From positions 246,562-310,561 of the forward strand of contig RXJR01000004.1 of the NCBI GenBank assembly GCA_003963305.1: a DNA stretch of 64,000 bases. Reading direction: 5' to 3'. Shown here in pieces: positions 18,351-27,249 of this stretch; position 1 is the first letter of the stretch, and every line of letters begins with the position of its first letter. This DNA comes from Candidatus Melainabacteria bacterium. GTDB lineage: Bacteria; Cyanobacteriota; Vampirovibrionia; Obscuribacterales; Obscuribacteraceae. A program made the translations under genes and the position numbers. The notes under the pieces are model-generated. The model was not told where the DNA came from. It did no database searches and was given only the letters and a program-made list of their open reading frames with translations.

Positions 18351-18992
18351 CTAATTCGAGCCAGGCGGCGCCGCAATTGAACTATCTGACGGCAATGCAG
18401 GCTGAGGGTTTGATGACCCAGAACCTTGAAGCGGTGCACCCGGCGACTGCGACGGACTCAAGACCACGCCGGGATTCGATGATGTGTCGCGCCTGGGAGC
18501 CGTAAGATTTGCTACGAGAACTACTATGATTACAAATATTCCGGTGGCAACAAAGATTTTGACAATACCGGATTTGTCGACTGACTGAGCACCTGAAGAA
18601 GCACTGGTCCCAGTTGCGGATCCAGTTGCGGATCCGGAAGCAGATCCAGAGGATCCGGATCCGGAAGCAGATCCAGAGCCAGAGCCGGAATCAGACCTGG
18701 AACTTGAACCGGAACCAGGACCAGGACCACCACTCTTTTCCGCTTTATAGCGTTGCGCAAGCTTCGCCCCGTGCTTCTCAAACTGTGCTCGATCAGTCAA
18801 GCATTCATAGGCTTGATTGATTTCTTTGAGCTTCTTGTCGGCTAAAGCTGCAAATTCGGAATTATGTTGAACTCTGTCTGGGTGCCACTTTTTAGCCTCA
18901 CTTGTGTAGGCCTGACGAATTTCTTCTTCGGACGCCTCGGGACGAACACACAATATTTCGCAAAGAAGACGCCTGATTTCTGAATCGTTCAT
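18351..18992 (-). CDS. Membrane-anchored J-domain protein
   Basis: Co-chaperone-like protein of 213 residues. Residues 5-72 form a J domain with the HPD motif (KKWHPDRV) that stimulates DnaK ATPase. It is followed by a Ser/Gly linker (about residues 88-133, SGSGSASGSGS type), one hydrophobic helix (IVKIFVATGIFVIIVVLVANL) and a short Ser/Pro-rich tail. There is no Gly/Phe, zinc-finger or substrate-binding domain, so it is not DnaJ itself; it probably recruits DnaK to the membrane. The linker DNA is a run of GGATCC-like repeats (about 18605-18720). It lies downstream of the vWA operon but behind a strong terminator. Confidence 0.85.
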   Translation of the reverse strand: MNDSEIRRLLCEILCVRPEASEEEIRQAYTSEAKKWHPDRVQHNSEFAALADKKLKEINQAYECLTDRAQFEKHGAKLAQRYKAEKSGGPGPGSGSSSRSDSGSGSGSASGSGSSGSASGSATGSATGTSASSGAQSVDKSGIVKIFVATGIFVIIVVLVANLTAPRRDTSSNPGVVLSPSQSPGAPLQGSGSSNPQPALPSDSSIAAPPGSN

Positions 18993-19050
18993 ATGCCCGA
19001 CCTTGAATTGGGAGCGGCTGGCATAATGGTATCACCCTGCTCTAAAACAT

Positions 19051-19079
19051 GAAGGAGCGCGACTTGGTCGCGCTCCTTC
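19051..19079 (-). terminator. Perfect 13-bp hairpin terminator
   Basis: The arms 19051-19063 and 19067-19079 (GAAGGAGCGCGAC and its complement) are perfectly paired around a 3-base loop. On the minus strand the stem is followed by ATGTTTTAG. It lies just beyond the stop of the VIT-vWA gene and so probably ends the MerR-vWA transcript. Confidence 0.8.
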
Positions 19080-19110
19080 GTCCCTCGCCAGCCAGCCACA
19101 TGTCGCTGGG

Positions 19111-21816
19111 TTAAACGTTACTCTGCCAGAATGGTTTCGGCTGTTTCTGTGAATTGACTTCTTCAACAACCTTCTCGAAGTTTGTTTCTCCTTCTGCTAC
19201 CACCTTTTTGATCGATGGTGTAATAGTCTTCGCTGATTGAATCGCATGAATCAACTGCAGAGAGTCTGCACGAACGAATTTTTGCAAAATCGGCAGACGG
19301 TCTGCGATTACGCAGTTCGATAGGGCAGTGAATAACTGCTTCCTTGCCTCAACTAGTTTCTGAGCATCAAAATTTTCACCATTTTTGATGGCAGCAAATA
19401 GTGCACGCAAGATGGTTTCAAAAGTTTTGAACGCATTCTGAAATTCATTTGAGAGCTGCGCCGAAGCTGAATCCTTTTGCTTTTCTCTCACACCCTCAGA
19501 TGACTGACGGACAAGTTGTCCCATTAGGCTTGAGGCTTTTCTTGTAGGCAAATTCGAAGGCTGAGCGGGCGACGGAGGCGGTCCACCAGGTGAACCACAA
19601 GGAGGCGCTCCCGCCGGTAGGATAGGCGGCTGAGGAGCTTGCGGCGCTGCTTGAGGCATTTGTTGAGGCTGCGACGGTGTGTTTGACGCGGCAGCACCAG
19701 GTGCTGCACCCCATGCATGGGACGAGTCACCTGCGATTTTCTCTCGCAAAGGTCCACCATACATCGAACCAGCTCCGCCTGCTCCCGGCGCAGGGCTACC
19801 CCAGCAAGCAGGTGCGGCGCCCCAGCTGCCTGTTGATACGGAGCGGGACTTCAAGCTACGATTGGTCATCGGAGCTGAAGCACCAAGAGAATCCCAGCCT
19901 GCAGGCGTTTGCACTGGTTGAACAACAGTCCGAACGGCCCCACCAGCATTCACAATCTCGGCATGGTCAACAAGCACGAACGCCGTGAATTTAGTCAGAA
20001 TTGAATGAGCGATGGCAATATCCACTATTTGCTTGTGCAACGCCATCTGCTGCTGATCGTTTGAAATTCGGTAGGTGTCTTCCAAATCGATGATGTGACT
20101 TTTCGCCCAAAGTTGAGCCAGAGCCGGTAAATCAACGACCCGAGCGGAAACCTCCTGCGCAAATTTCGACCCATCGGCGCATAAGCCATTCACTTTGATT
20201 TTGCCGCTCTGCAATTCTTTCAACTTCCCGGCAGACATCTTAAAAAATGCGCTGCTGGCTCGTCCTTCGAAAAGATCGGGCACTCTGGCTGGTGTCACTG
20301 AATTCTTATCGAGACCACAGTTCACATCTTCCAGACTCAAATTCGTAATCACTGGTGTGCCGATTTCGCGCCCAATGCCGCCCAGGGCTTCTTCCAACTG
20401 AGCGCCCGGTTGCACAAATGTTGACGTACCACCTCCCAGAGCCGCCAGCCTGTTCAGGAAACCGTCATTGACAGCTGTATCGACACCAACAGTAAATACT
20501 CGGATATCCCCCAATTCAGATTGAATATGTTTGAGAATCGGTGATTCATTGCCGACTTCACCGTCGGTCAGTACAACAATTACGGGCAAACGCATCGAAC
20601 AAGGAAGACGCAACTTCATTGTGTTGATTGCTTCACGCATAGCGTTGTGCATCTCAGTGCCACCACGCGCTCCGACGGTGCGCAAATATTTTTCGCCCAG
20701 CTCCTTTCCTCCCTCATCGGCGTAGACGAGCTGCTTTTTAGTAGAATAGCCATTCATCCACTCGACGACATCATCAAAAGCTTGAATAGCGAAGCGGTCA
20801 CGAGGACCAAGAGTATTGATCAGCAGGGAACAAGCCCGCGCAGCAGATGCCATCTTGACTCCAGACATTGAACCGGAGCGGTCGACCACAAAGATGACAT
20901 CGCGCGGCAGGGCACCAGCTTCGTCTGTCTTAGGCGGCAACAAAGAGATCATGCCATAGCATTCAGACTTATTGGCTGGGTTTTGATAAACCAGAAAATT
21001 AGACTGCACCGACTCTGTCGCAACGCGCCAGCGCAAAACGAAATCTCGGTCAAGTAGCTCATCTTCACGGGCAAGTGAGATCTTAAAACCATCCTTGCTC
21101 GTTCCAATTTTTGTAGCATGCTGCGAACAGCTCAAATCTTCAATTACCTGGTCGCCAGCCAGTTCAACGGTCAAATTGAGCGCTGTCTTTGGATCAACGC
21201 CAGGAGCCAGGCGAGGCGGCGAAATGCGCGAAGCATCGGGCACGATGTCTGTGTCAAGCTCGACACCATCACCGAGATTTTGACGCGCAACTGCATTGCC
21301 TGGTATATACCGAGGTGCCACCACCAGCGGTAACCGAATTTCAGTCGTTCCGTTGTCGAAATAGGCAAGCTTTTCGGAGTATGTAATCTCGACTTGAACT
21401 TCTTCTCCAGGAGGCAGATTACCTACCTGTACTGTAAAGACATCGTCCCGTTCTTGCTCCAACAGCGCCGCTCTCTTTCCTTCTTGCAGAGCCTCTACAT
21501 ATTGATCGCGTGCAGCCTGGCGCTCATCAACTTTTCCAACAACCAGACGCTCTCCGACTTTCATTTTGAATGAACTGACTGCGCTGCCACCAGCAAGCGG
21601 GAAAATATAAACAGCTTCGAGATGGTCGCTATATGGATTTTTGAAAGTTTCCGTGACCGTCACATGTGCAAGTCGATCTGCGACACGAGCCGCGATTTGC
21701 ACTGAGGTCAGAGGCAAACTTCTCTTCTTGTTTCCTTCCGTGACATGGATGCAGCCAAGCACTCGACTTGAACGTTCGACTTCAGACTCTTCGAGTAATA
21801 GAATCGCGGTGGTCAT
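19111..21816 (-). CDS. VIT and von Willebrand factor A domain protein
   Basis: A 901-residue protein with an N-terminal VIT domain (about residues 30-155; TVTETFKNPYSDHLEAVYIFPL). A vWA domain (about 305-490) follows, with an intact metal-binding DRSGS motif (D312, S314, S316) and downstream LTDGEVGNES. After a linker comes a long Pro/Gly/Ala-rich stretch (about 680-790) and a helical C-terminus. Proteins of this inter-alpha-trypsin-inhibitor-like type mediate metal-dependent protein contacts. No signal peptide is visible. GGAGA lies 7 bases before ATG. The MerR-like gene ends 3 bases upstream, so the two form an operon and regulator control of this gene is likely. Confidence 0.9.
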   Translation of the reverse strand: MTTAILLLEESEVERSSRVLGCIHVTEGNKKRSLPLTSVQIAARVADRLAHVTVTETFKNPYSDHLEAVYIFPLAGGSAVSSFKMKVGERLVVGKVDERQAARDQYVEALQEGKRAALLEQERDDVFTVQVGNLPPGEEVQVEITYSEKLAYFDNGTTEIRLPLVVAPRYIPGNAVARQNLGDGVELDTDIVPDASRISPPRLAPGVDPKTALNLTVELAGDQVIEDLSCSQHATKIGTSKDGFKISLAREDELLDRDFVLRWRVATESVQSNFLVYQNPANKSECYGMISLLPPKTDEAGALPRDVIFVVDRSGSMSGVKMASAARACSLLINTLGPRDRFAIQAFDDVVEWMNGYSTKKQLVYADEGGKELGEKYLRTVGARGGTEMHNAMREAINTMKLRLPCSMRLPVIVVLTDGEVGNESPILKHIQSELGDIRVFTVGVDTAVNDGFLNRLAALGGGTSTFVQPGAQLEEALGGIGREIGTPVITNLSLEDVNCGLDKNSVTPARVPDLFEGRASSAFFKMSAGKLKELQSGKIKVNGLCADGSKFAQEVSARVVDLPALAQLWAKSHIIDLEDTYRISNDQQQMALHKQIVDIAIAHSILTKFTAFVLVDHAEIVNAGGAVRTVVQPVQTPAGWDSLGASAPMTNRSLKSRSVSTGSWGAAPACWGSPAPGAGGAGSMYGGPLREKIAGDSSHAWGAAPGAAASNTPSQPQQMPQAAPQAPQPPILPAGAPPCGSPGGPPPSPAQPSNLPTRKASSLMGQLVRQSSEGVREKQKDSASAQLSNEFQNAFKTFETILRALFAAIKNGENFDAQKLVEARKQLFTALSNCVIADRLPILQKFVRADSLQLIHAIQSAKTITPSIKKVVAEGETNFEKVVEEVNSQKQPKPFWQSNV

Positions 21817-21819
21817 CTG

Positions 21820-22353
21820 TTATTCTCCATTTGCCTCAGGGGCAGCAGCTTTTAGGACTTCGAGGGCGGCGCGAATTTTTTGTTCGAGTACTGCCTGGTC
21901 TGTATCACCAAGCCACGAGTCATCTGCCATGATTTTCAGACCCGGTTCGATTATGATTTCGCGCCAAGTTAGAGTACGAATTGATTCCTTGTAGGAGTCG
22001 GTGCTTCTCTGACTTAGTTCAGGAATGTAGAAGGCAATTACGGCTTCAAGTTCTGCTTCACTTAAACCATATAACTGTTCCTGGATCTCGGACAACGGAA
22101 GCGACACACCCTGCAACGTCTTAACAGCAAGCAATTGCAGCAAGTGCTTTCTGTTGTATTTAGCCACTCGCCCTTCGATAGAAGGACGGTCGAGCAGTCC
22201 CAGACTAGTGTAGTACCGGATGGTACGCATATCAGGTGCTGCGGACACTCGATTATCGTGATGACTGGCGAAGAGGTTATTAGCTTTAAGTACACGCACT
22301 ACCTCCTCTGAGAGTTCCTCGATGCTTAACGTGTAGGAGTCTTCGACTATCAT
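21820..22353 (-). CDS. MerR-like transcriptional regulator
   Basis: A 177-residue regulator. The winged-helix region matches the MerR pattern: MRTIRYYTSLGLLDRPSIEGRVAKYNRKHLLQLLAVKTLQGVSLPLSEIQEQL. The domain starts about 40 residues in, later than in classical MerR, after an N-terminal helix (LSIEELSEEVVRVLKANN). No cysteine cluster typical of metal sensors is present. The start codon lies inside a perfect dyad and no ribosome site precedes it, so the message may be leaderless and autoregulated. It is 3 bases upstream of the vWA gene. Confidence 0.82.
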   Translation of the reverse strand: MIVEDSYTLSIEELSEEVVRVLKANNLFASHHDNRVSAAPDMRTIRYYTSLGLLDRPSIEGRVAKYNRKHLLQLLAVKTLQGVSLPLSEIQEQLYGLSEAELEAVIAFYIPELSQRSTDSYKESIRTLTWREIIIEPGLKIMADDSWLGDTDQAVLEQKIRAALEVLKAAAPEANGE

Positions 22354-22387
22354 GACAGTATTATGCTTGATTACTGTAATACTGTCA
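22353..22387 (-). promoter_or_regulatory. Perfect 11-bp inverted repeat at the MerR start (probable operator)
   Basis: TGACAGTATTA (22353-22363) and TAATACTGTCA (22377-22387) are exact reverse complements, 13 bases apart. Further TTACTGTCA / TTACTGC half-site-like copies follow to about 22410. The dyad touches the A of the MerR ATG. MerR-family proteins bind such dyads within the promoter, so autoregulation is likely. Confidence 0.7.
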
Positions 22388-22623
22388 AGGTTACTGTCAG
22401 ATTACTGCAAATACTGCCCAGTACAGCAGTTACAGATGTGCTGCACAGTAGATCCGGCTCGGGTCCAGCATCTACGATGCACCCGAGCCCCGAAACGCTG
22501 CACTATTCAGAATTGGCTCAAATAGTGATGAATTTTTGCCGATATCGGCAAAAAAACAAGCTAAAGAGAGCAAATTTGCAAAAGAACGCCCAGCCTATGG
22601 CTCTTCCGACACCCTGCCAAGCG

Positions 22624-23874
22624 CTAAATGCGTGCGTATTTTCGCCGCAATTCTTCCAGTCGCTTTTCAATTGTGCGATACAAAATCTGTCCCATTATTA
22701 CTGTCAGTGTTAATGAGATGCCAAAGCGAATCGCATAGAACTGCTCGTTATAGGCCATGTGCAACTTGCCGCGCATGTAGTTTTCCGTCAGCGCAATGAT
22801 TGGATGATGCACCAGGTACATTCCATATGTAGTTTTGCCGATACCTGCAAATAAGGACAAAAATTGCTGTAACGGAGCCCACGACATTGTGCCTATCAGC
22901 ACCATTCCGCAGAGAAGGGCGATACCGAGATACATCGGCACGATGAAAACACTGTTGGTTGGTTCCGGCAAAAACGCAATCATGCTTGCCAGAATGGCAA
23001 ATGCAGTCAACGCGATCGGTGCGCCCTTTTTGCAAATCTTTTTCCACAGCTCGGGACATTGCAACTGGATCGTTGCTATCAAGGCGCCGGACATAAGCGT
23101 ATCCAGCCCGCATAGTGTGTTGTAGTGATAGAAGTCAGACGGCGTCCAGATGCCGCGTGTATGCGTCAATGAGTACTGCTGGAAGTAATAGCGGAACCCA
23201 ATAGACATGGCGGTCAAGCCAACTATAGTGAGCGTCAGACCCTGCCACGATTTCATTTTGCGCACGATAAAGGGCCAGGTCACATAGAACTGTTCCTCAG
23301 AACAGACCGACCACAGCGGTCTGAACAAATTCGCCAGCGGAAAACTCAACCCCGCTGTTAGAGCCTGCAAAGTCCAGGCTTTGAAAATGAGCGCGTAGTT
23401 GCCCAGAAAGAAGAACATAGGCACGAATATGTCGCACAGGAACTTCTTGTAGAGCTCCATGTTTAAATGCCGTGTGCACGCAAAAGGAATTACAAATGCA
23501 CCAACAAAGATAACTAGATAAAAAAGCGGCCAGATGCGCAACATGCGCCGCTTGAAGTACAGCGGCAGCGAGATGTTTCCGTTCTTCAAACGTTCTTTCA
23601 AGAGCAGCGTTGTGATCAGATATCCGCTCAGCACGAAGAACATGTCCAGACCAATCACGCCCCATTTGACGAAGACGTTGTAGGCATCCACAAGAAAGAA
23701 ATGCTGATTGGGCTGCTGCGGAATTACCGACGAATGAGCCATAAACATATAGAAGAAGCCGACCGTGCGTAATCCATCCAGCTCGGGCAGGTAGAATGCC
23801 TTCTTTGCCTGCGGCTTGGTTTCAGCGGCTATTTGAGTGTTTTGGGTCTCGAGTACCGGGGCTGCTGAGGTCAC
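22624..23874 (-). CDS. Acyltransferase 3 family membrane protein (OafA-like)
   Basis: Inner-membrane O-acyltransferase of 416 residues that probably moves acetyl or another acyl group onto a cell-surface sugar. After a cytoplasmic N-terminus, the typical YLPELDGLRTVGFFYMFMAHS opens the first helix, with the conserved DGLR and a His in the helix. FFVLSGYLITTLLLKE and GMYLVHHPI are further family hallmarks. About ten membrane helices are visible. No SGNH domain is attached. The start is GTG (23874). It stands alone, without polysaccharide genes nearby. Confidence 0.9.
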   Translation of the reverse strand: MTSAAPVLETQNTQIAAETKPQAKKAFYLPELDGLRTVGFFYMFMAHSSVIPQQPNQHFFLVDAYNVFVKWGVIGLDMFFVLSGYLITTLLLKERLKNGNISLPLYFKRRMLRIWPLFYLVIFVGAFVIPFACTRHLNMELYKKFLCDIFVPMFFFLGNYALIFKAWTLQALTAGLSFPLANLFRPLWSVCSEEQFYVTWPFIVRKMKSWQGLTLTIVGLTAMSIGFRYYFQQYSLTHTRGIWTPSDFYHYNTLCGLDTLMSGALIATIQLQCPELWKKICKKGAPIALTAFAILASMIAFLPEPTNSVFIVPMYLGIALLCGMVLIGTMSWAPLQQFLSLFAGIGKTTYGMYLVHHPIIALTENYMRGKLHMAYNEQFYAIRFGISLTLTVIMGQILYRTIEKRLEELRRKYARI

Positions 23875-24330
23875 TTGATAATTCGCTTAAATTCCCGACA
23901 GTTCCCAAAATGTTAGCTTACTAAGAGGAAGCGGTTGTTAGGGTATTTAAATGTAGCCGAGAGCGTCAGAAACGACGAAGTCTTTTATTACTTCTATTAA
24001 CCCGGCGACAACCTGGAAGTTAGGGCTGTAGAATTCACCTTATGAGCACTCCTGAGCCGTCACCTGAGGCAAGGCAAGCCAGTTCAAATAAGATTCGCGG
24101 TGTCGTCACACTGGTAATCCTCGCGTGCGCCGCGGCAGCCGGTGGATGCTACTTTGCCGTAGTTTTGAAGTAATGGCGCTCCCTCGCTTCTAAGCCCGGG
24201 CGGCCGGCCTGGACGAGAGGGCATAATCTCAGATTAGAACTATCCAATCTCAGGTCCATTATTTTTCAAAAGGTCGCGAAACCTTTTGTTGCCATTCGGG
24301 TAATAGAGGTAACAGTTCGAGGCAACGAAA
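23875..24330. other. Intergenic region with one possible small gene
   Basis: This 456-base gap lies between divergent genes. Apart from the small frame at 24042-24173 (listed separately), the sequence 24183-24222 is GC-rich with CCCTCG/CGAGAGGG arms that could form an imperfect hairpin. Nothing else is supported. Confidence 0.35.
24042..24173 (+). CDS. Possible 43-residue single-pass membrane protein
   Basis: This short frame runs from ATG 24042 to TAA 24173. It has a polar N-terminus (MSTPEPSPEARQASSNKIRG) followed by one convincing hydrophobic helix with small residues and a Cys, and a terminal Lys. The ribosome site is weak. The composition looks like a real tail-anchored small protein, but there is no independent support. 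Confidence 0.4.
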   Translation: MSTPEPSPEARQASSNKIRGVVTLVILACAAAAGGCYFAVVLK

Positions 24331-25440
24331 TTGAAAAACATCAATCGACTATTGATTCTTGTGTTGACTATGTCATCCATTCCGCTTGTTTGCGCGCAAG
24401 AAGAACCAAATGCATCGATTCAGGCACAACAACCGCAGACACAACAACAACAACAACAGCCACCTCAAGGTTCGAACCAATCCAGAAGAGAGCGCATTAT
24501 TCAGCTTATAAAAATGCGCAGACAGGGTCAGAACGGCGGGGGTTTGTGGAAGCAGCCTCAAGGGCAGGGAGCTTCTGCAGACGCTAACTTCTTAGATCCC
24601 GATGGAATGCAGGAAGCGGCATCTATCGGCAATTCGCGTGCCACCGCACGCGATATCGCATACGGACCAGACCCACTCCAGAAACTTGATGTTTATGCAC
24701 CACCAAAGGGCACCGCTAAGGGCCCCGTCATTCTCTTCGCACACGGCGGAGGCTGGAAGCGCGGAGACAAAAGGCAGCATGGACCAAAAGGCGCAGCATA
24801 TTCCAGCAACGGTATCGTATTCATCTCAACAAACTATCGGCTGGCACCGAATGCGATGCACCCAAAGGAAATTGAAGACATGGCCAGCGCGTTCGCCTGG
24901 GTGAAAGCACATGCAAAAGACTACGGCGGTGATCCCAATCAGATCTACGTTATGGGGCATTCAGCAGGTGCGCACCTCGTTGATCTTTTGGCAACAAACG
25001 AAAAATTCCTTGCAGAGAAGGGCTTAAAGCTGACCGACGTAAAAGGCTGCATCAGTCTGGATACCGCCAGTCTCGATCTGACCGAACGCGGCGCACTTCC
25101 TGGTGTGGCCAGCAAAATGGTCGCAGATATGGTTACCAATGCATTTGGTACGGATCCGAAAGTTTTGACAGAGGCATCGCCTCTCCTGCAACTTCACAAA
25201 GGAAAGACTTATCCGCGATTTCTGATGATCTGCAGTGCCAATCGGCGAGACAGTTCAGCCGCCCACAAAGCATTTGATAAAGCCGTCCATGAGGTCGGGG
25301 GGAGCATCTCCACTAAAGTTGTGCCACTAAATCACGGGCAGATCAGCCAGGCGGCCGGCAACGAAAAAACCGATGTGTTCGCAGCATGTCTGGCATTCGT
25401 TCAAGGTAAACCAGTCGCAAATTCCGGCACGCTGCAGTAG
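24331..25440 (+). CDS. Exported alpha/beta hydrolase (esterase/lipase-like)
   Basis: Secreted or periplasmic hydrolase of 369 residues. A signal peptide ends near LVCAQ (residues 19-23), followed by a Gln-rich low-complexity stretch (residues 31-47). The fold begins about residue 105. HGGGW (138-142) is the oxyanion-hole motif of the hormone-sensitive-lipase/BD-FAE group, the nucleophile is S211 in GHSAG, and a His in LNHGQ near residue 335 completes the triad. It is likely a carboxylesterase acting on acylated sugars or small esters. The start is TTG 24331 with GAGGCA a few bases upstream; later ATGs would cut the signal peptide. Confidence 0.82.
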   Translation: MKNINRLLILVLTMSSIPLVCAQEEPNASIQAQQPQTQQQQQQPPQGSNQSRRERIIQLIKMRRQGQNGGGLWKQPQGQGASADANFLDPDGMQEAASIGNSRATARDIAYGPDPLQKLDVYAPPKGTAKGPVILFAHGGGWKRGDKRQHGPKGAAYSSNGIVFISTNYRLAPNAMHPKEIEDMASAFAWVKAHAKDYGGDPNQIYVMGHSAGAHLVDLLATNEKFLAEKGLKLTDVKGCISLDTASLDLTERGALPGVASKMVADMVTNAFGTDPKVLTEASPLLQLHKGKTYPRFLMICSANRRDSSAAHKAFDKAVHEVGGSISTKVVPLNHGQISQAAGNEKTDVFAACLAFVQGKPVANSGTLQ

Positions 25441-25469
25441 CAATCGGCACGCTGCACGCGCGACGAAGT

Positions 25470-26684
25470 TTAGTCAGCGAGAATTTTGACAATCTCAGTT
25501 TGAATAGGCTGACCGGCCACGACAACCTGCTCACCATCAACGTAAACGTCAATCTCGCTGCGCACGCCGAAATCATCCAGGTAAATTCCTGGCTCGATTG
25601 AAAAGGCCGTTTTAGCGATGATCTTTCGCTCGTCCCGCGTCTCCAGATTATCGATGTTCGCTCCGTTTGCGTGCACTTCAGTACAAATTGAATGTCCCGT
25701 ACGATGCACAAAAAACTTCTCATATCCCTTACTGGCAATATGTTCTCTGGCGGCGTCATCGACCTGCCATCCTTTGATTTCACGCCCTTCTTTTGCCGCC
25801 GCTCGAACAAAAGTCAAAGCAGCGTCACGGGCATCACGCACTATCTCAAAGACTTCGACAAACTTTTGTGGAACGTCAGTCCCGACATATCCAGTCCAGG
25901 TTATATCGCCATAGACAGCATCTTCAGGAGATTTTTTCTTCGCCCAGATATCCAGCAACACGAAATCGTTGAGGCGAATCTCATCGTGCATAGTCTCCGT
26001 TGGCTGATAATGGGGCTGACCGGCGTGACCGTTCACTGCCACTATTGGTGGTGAGTTTGAAGTCAGCCCGTACCGGTCATATGATTCAACGATAAACTGT
26101 TGTACGTCGTATTCCGTTATTCTTTTCGACGATTTGATCGCGGTTTTAATCATGGCAAACGCTTCGAATACAATTTTCTTCAAAGCTTCCACTGCTTCGA
26201 TATGAGTCTGCAACTGAACGGGGCTCAGTCGTGCTTCGAAATAGGAAACCAGATTTGCAGAAGTGACCACCTCGCATCCAGCCGACCGCACCAGCTCAAC
26301 AGTGCCTGCATCAACTCTCGAGACATATGGAATTGCGTTGCCTGGAGAATATTGCATCGCCACTTTCTTCTGCCCAGCAAGAACTTCTTTCAGCTTCGAC
26401 TCAAGCTCCTTCCATCCCAAATACACAACCTTATCTCCAGGAACTGCATCAAGGCTGTCCATTTCGATTCGATGCACCAACTTGATTGGAGTTCCGCTAG
26501 CAGGCACGTAATAGAACCAGCGTCGCGACACGAAATGACCAGCACTTAAACCTAGTATTCGCAAAGCAATAGGATCGTTATCGTGGAAGAAATAAAACAG
26601 CCAGCCGTCCACACCTTCAGCAGCCAGCGCATCCTGCACCTGCTGCAGTTCAAAAGTTTTCGGTTGTGAAAGAGTTGAAGTCAT
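25470..26684 (-). CDS. M24 family metallopeptidase (Xaa-Pro aminopeptidase-like)
   Basis: A 404-residue peptidase of the pita-bread fold. It has a creatinase-like N-terminal domain (about 1-165) and a catalytic domain in which the metal ligands are recognisable: D in VLLDIWAKK, D in YGDITW, H in RTGHSICTEVH, E in FSIEPGIY and E in VRSEIDVYV. It probably removes N-terminal residues before proline, but the 'GD' strand departs from classical PepP, so the substrate is not certain. The start is supported by GAGGAATT directly upstream of ATG 26684. It converges with the esterase gene and is a single-gene unit. Confidence 0.88.
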   Translation of the reverse strand: MTSTLSQPKTFELQQVQDALAAEGVDGWLFYFFHDNDPIALRILGLSAGHFVSRRWFYYVPASGTPIKLVHRIEMDSLDAVPGDKVVYLGWKELESKLKEVLAGQKKVAMQYSPGNAIPYVSRVDAGTVELVRSAGCEVVTSANLVSYFEARLSPVQLQTHIEAVEALKKIVFEAFAMIKTAIKSSKRITEYDVQQFIVESYDRYGLTSNSPPIVAVNGHAGQPHYQPTETMHDEIRLNDFVLLDIWAKKKSPEDAVYGDITWTGYVGTDVPQKFVEVFEIVRDARDAALTFVRAAAKEGREIKGWQVDDAAREHIASKGYEKFFVHRTGHSICTEVHANGANIDNLETRDERKIIAKTAFSIEPGIYLDDFGVRSEIDVYVDGEQVVVAGQPIQTEIVKILAD

Positions 26685-26835
26685 AATTCCTCACTGAATA
26701 CAAGAAAATGCATCGTATACTGACAGCATCATCGGTCTGATTTCCGCAGCTATCAAGTATCCCAGATCTCGAACATTGTCGTTCGTTTCTTAATGAACGA
26801 ATCGGTTATCGCTATCCCAATCATTCGGAGTCACA

Positions 26836-27243
26836 ATGGAATCAATAGACTCAAAAATAGACGCTTTCCTCGCCGCACCGTCGGTTGCTGTCGTCGGCGC
26901 AAGCGACGATAAAAACAAGTACGGTCATCGGGTCCTGGTTTGCTACAAACAGAATCAGAGAAAGGCGTTCCCGGTCAATCCCAATGCAGAAACTGTGCTT
27001 GGAGAAACCTGCTATCCGGATTTGCTCTCGTTGCCGGAAAAGGTCGAGTCAGTTTCAATCATCACACCACCTGCGGTGACCAGAAAAGTAGTCGACGATG
27101 CCATCGCTGCAGGTGTAAAGAATCTATGGATGCAGCCCGGGGCCGAGAGTCGGGACGCCATCGCTAAAGCTGAGGCAGCTGGTCTCAGAGTCATTCACGG
27201 GGGTGCCTGCGTGTTGGTCGTGCTTGGATACCACGGCGCGTAA
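26836..27243 (+). CDS. CoA-binding domain protein (YccU-like)
   Basis: A 135-residue Rossmann-fold protein. VAVVGASDDKNKYGHRV is the glycine-rich nucleotide loop, VNPNAETVLGETCYPDL and VSIITPPAV follow the family, and NLWMQPGAES plus the terminal HGGACVLV match CoA-binding domain proteins related to succinyl-CoA synthetase alpha. The exact role is unknown. CGGAGT lies 5 bases before the ATG. A repeat array follows directly. Confidence 0.9.
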   Translation: MESIDSKIDAFLAAPSVAVVGASDDKNKYGHRVLVCYKQNQRKAFPVNPNAETVLGETCYPDLLSLPEKVESVSIITPPAVTRKVVDDAIAAGVKNLWMQPGAESRDAIAKAEAAGLRVIHGGACVLVVLGYHGA

Positions 27244-27249
27244 GAGTGC

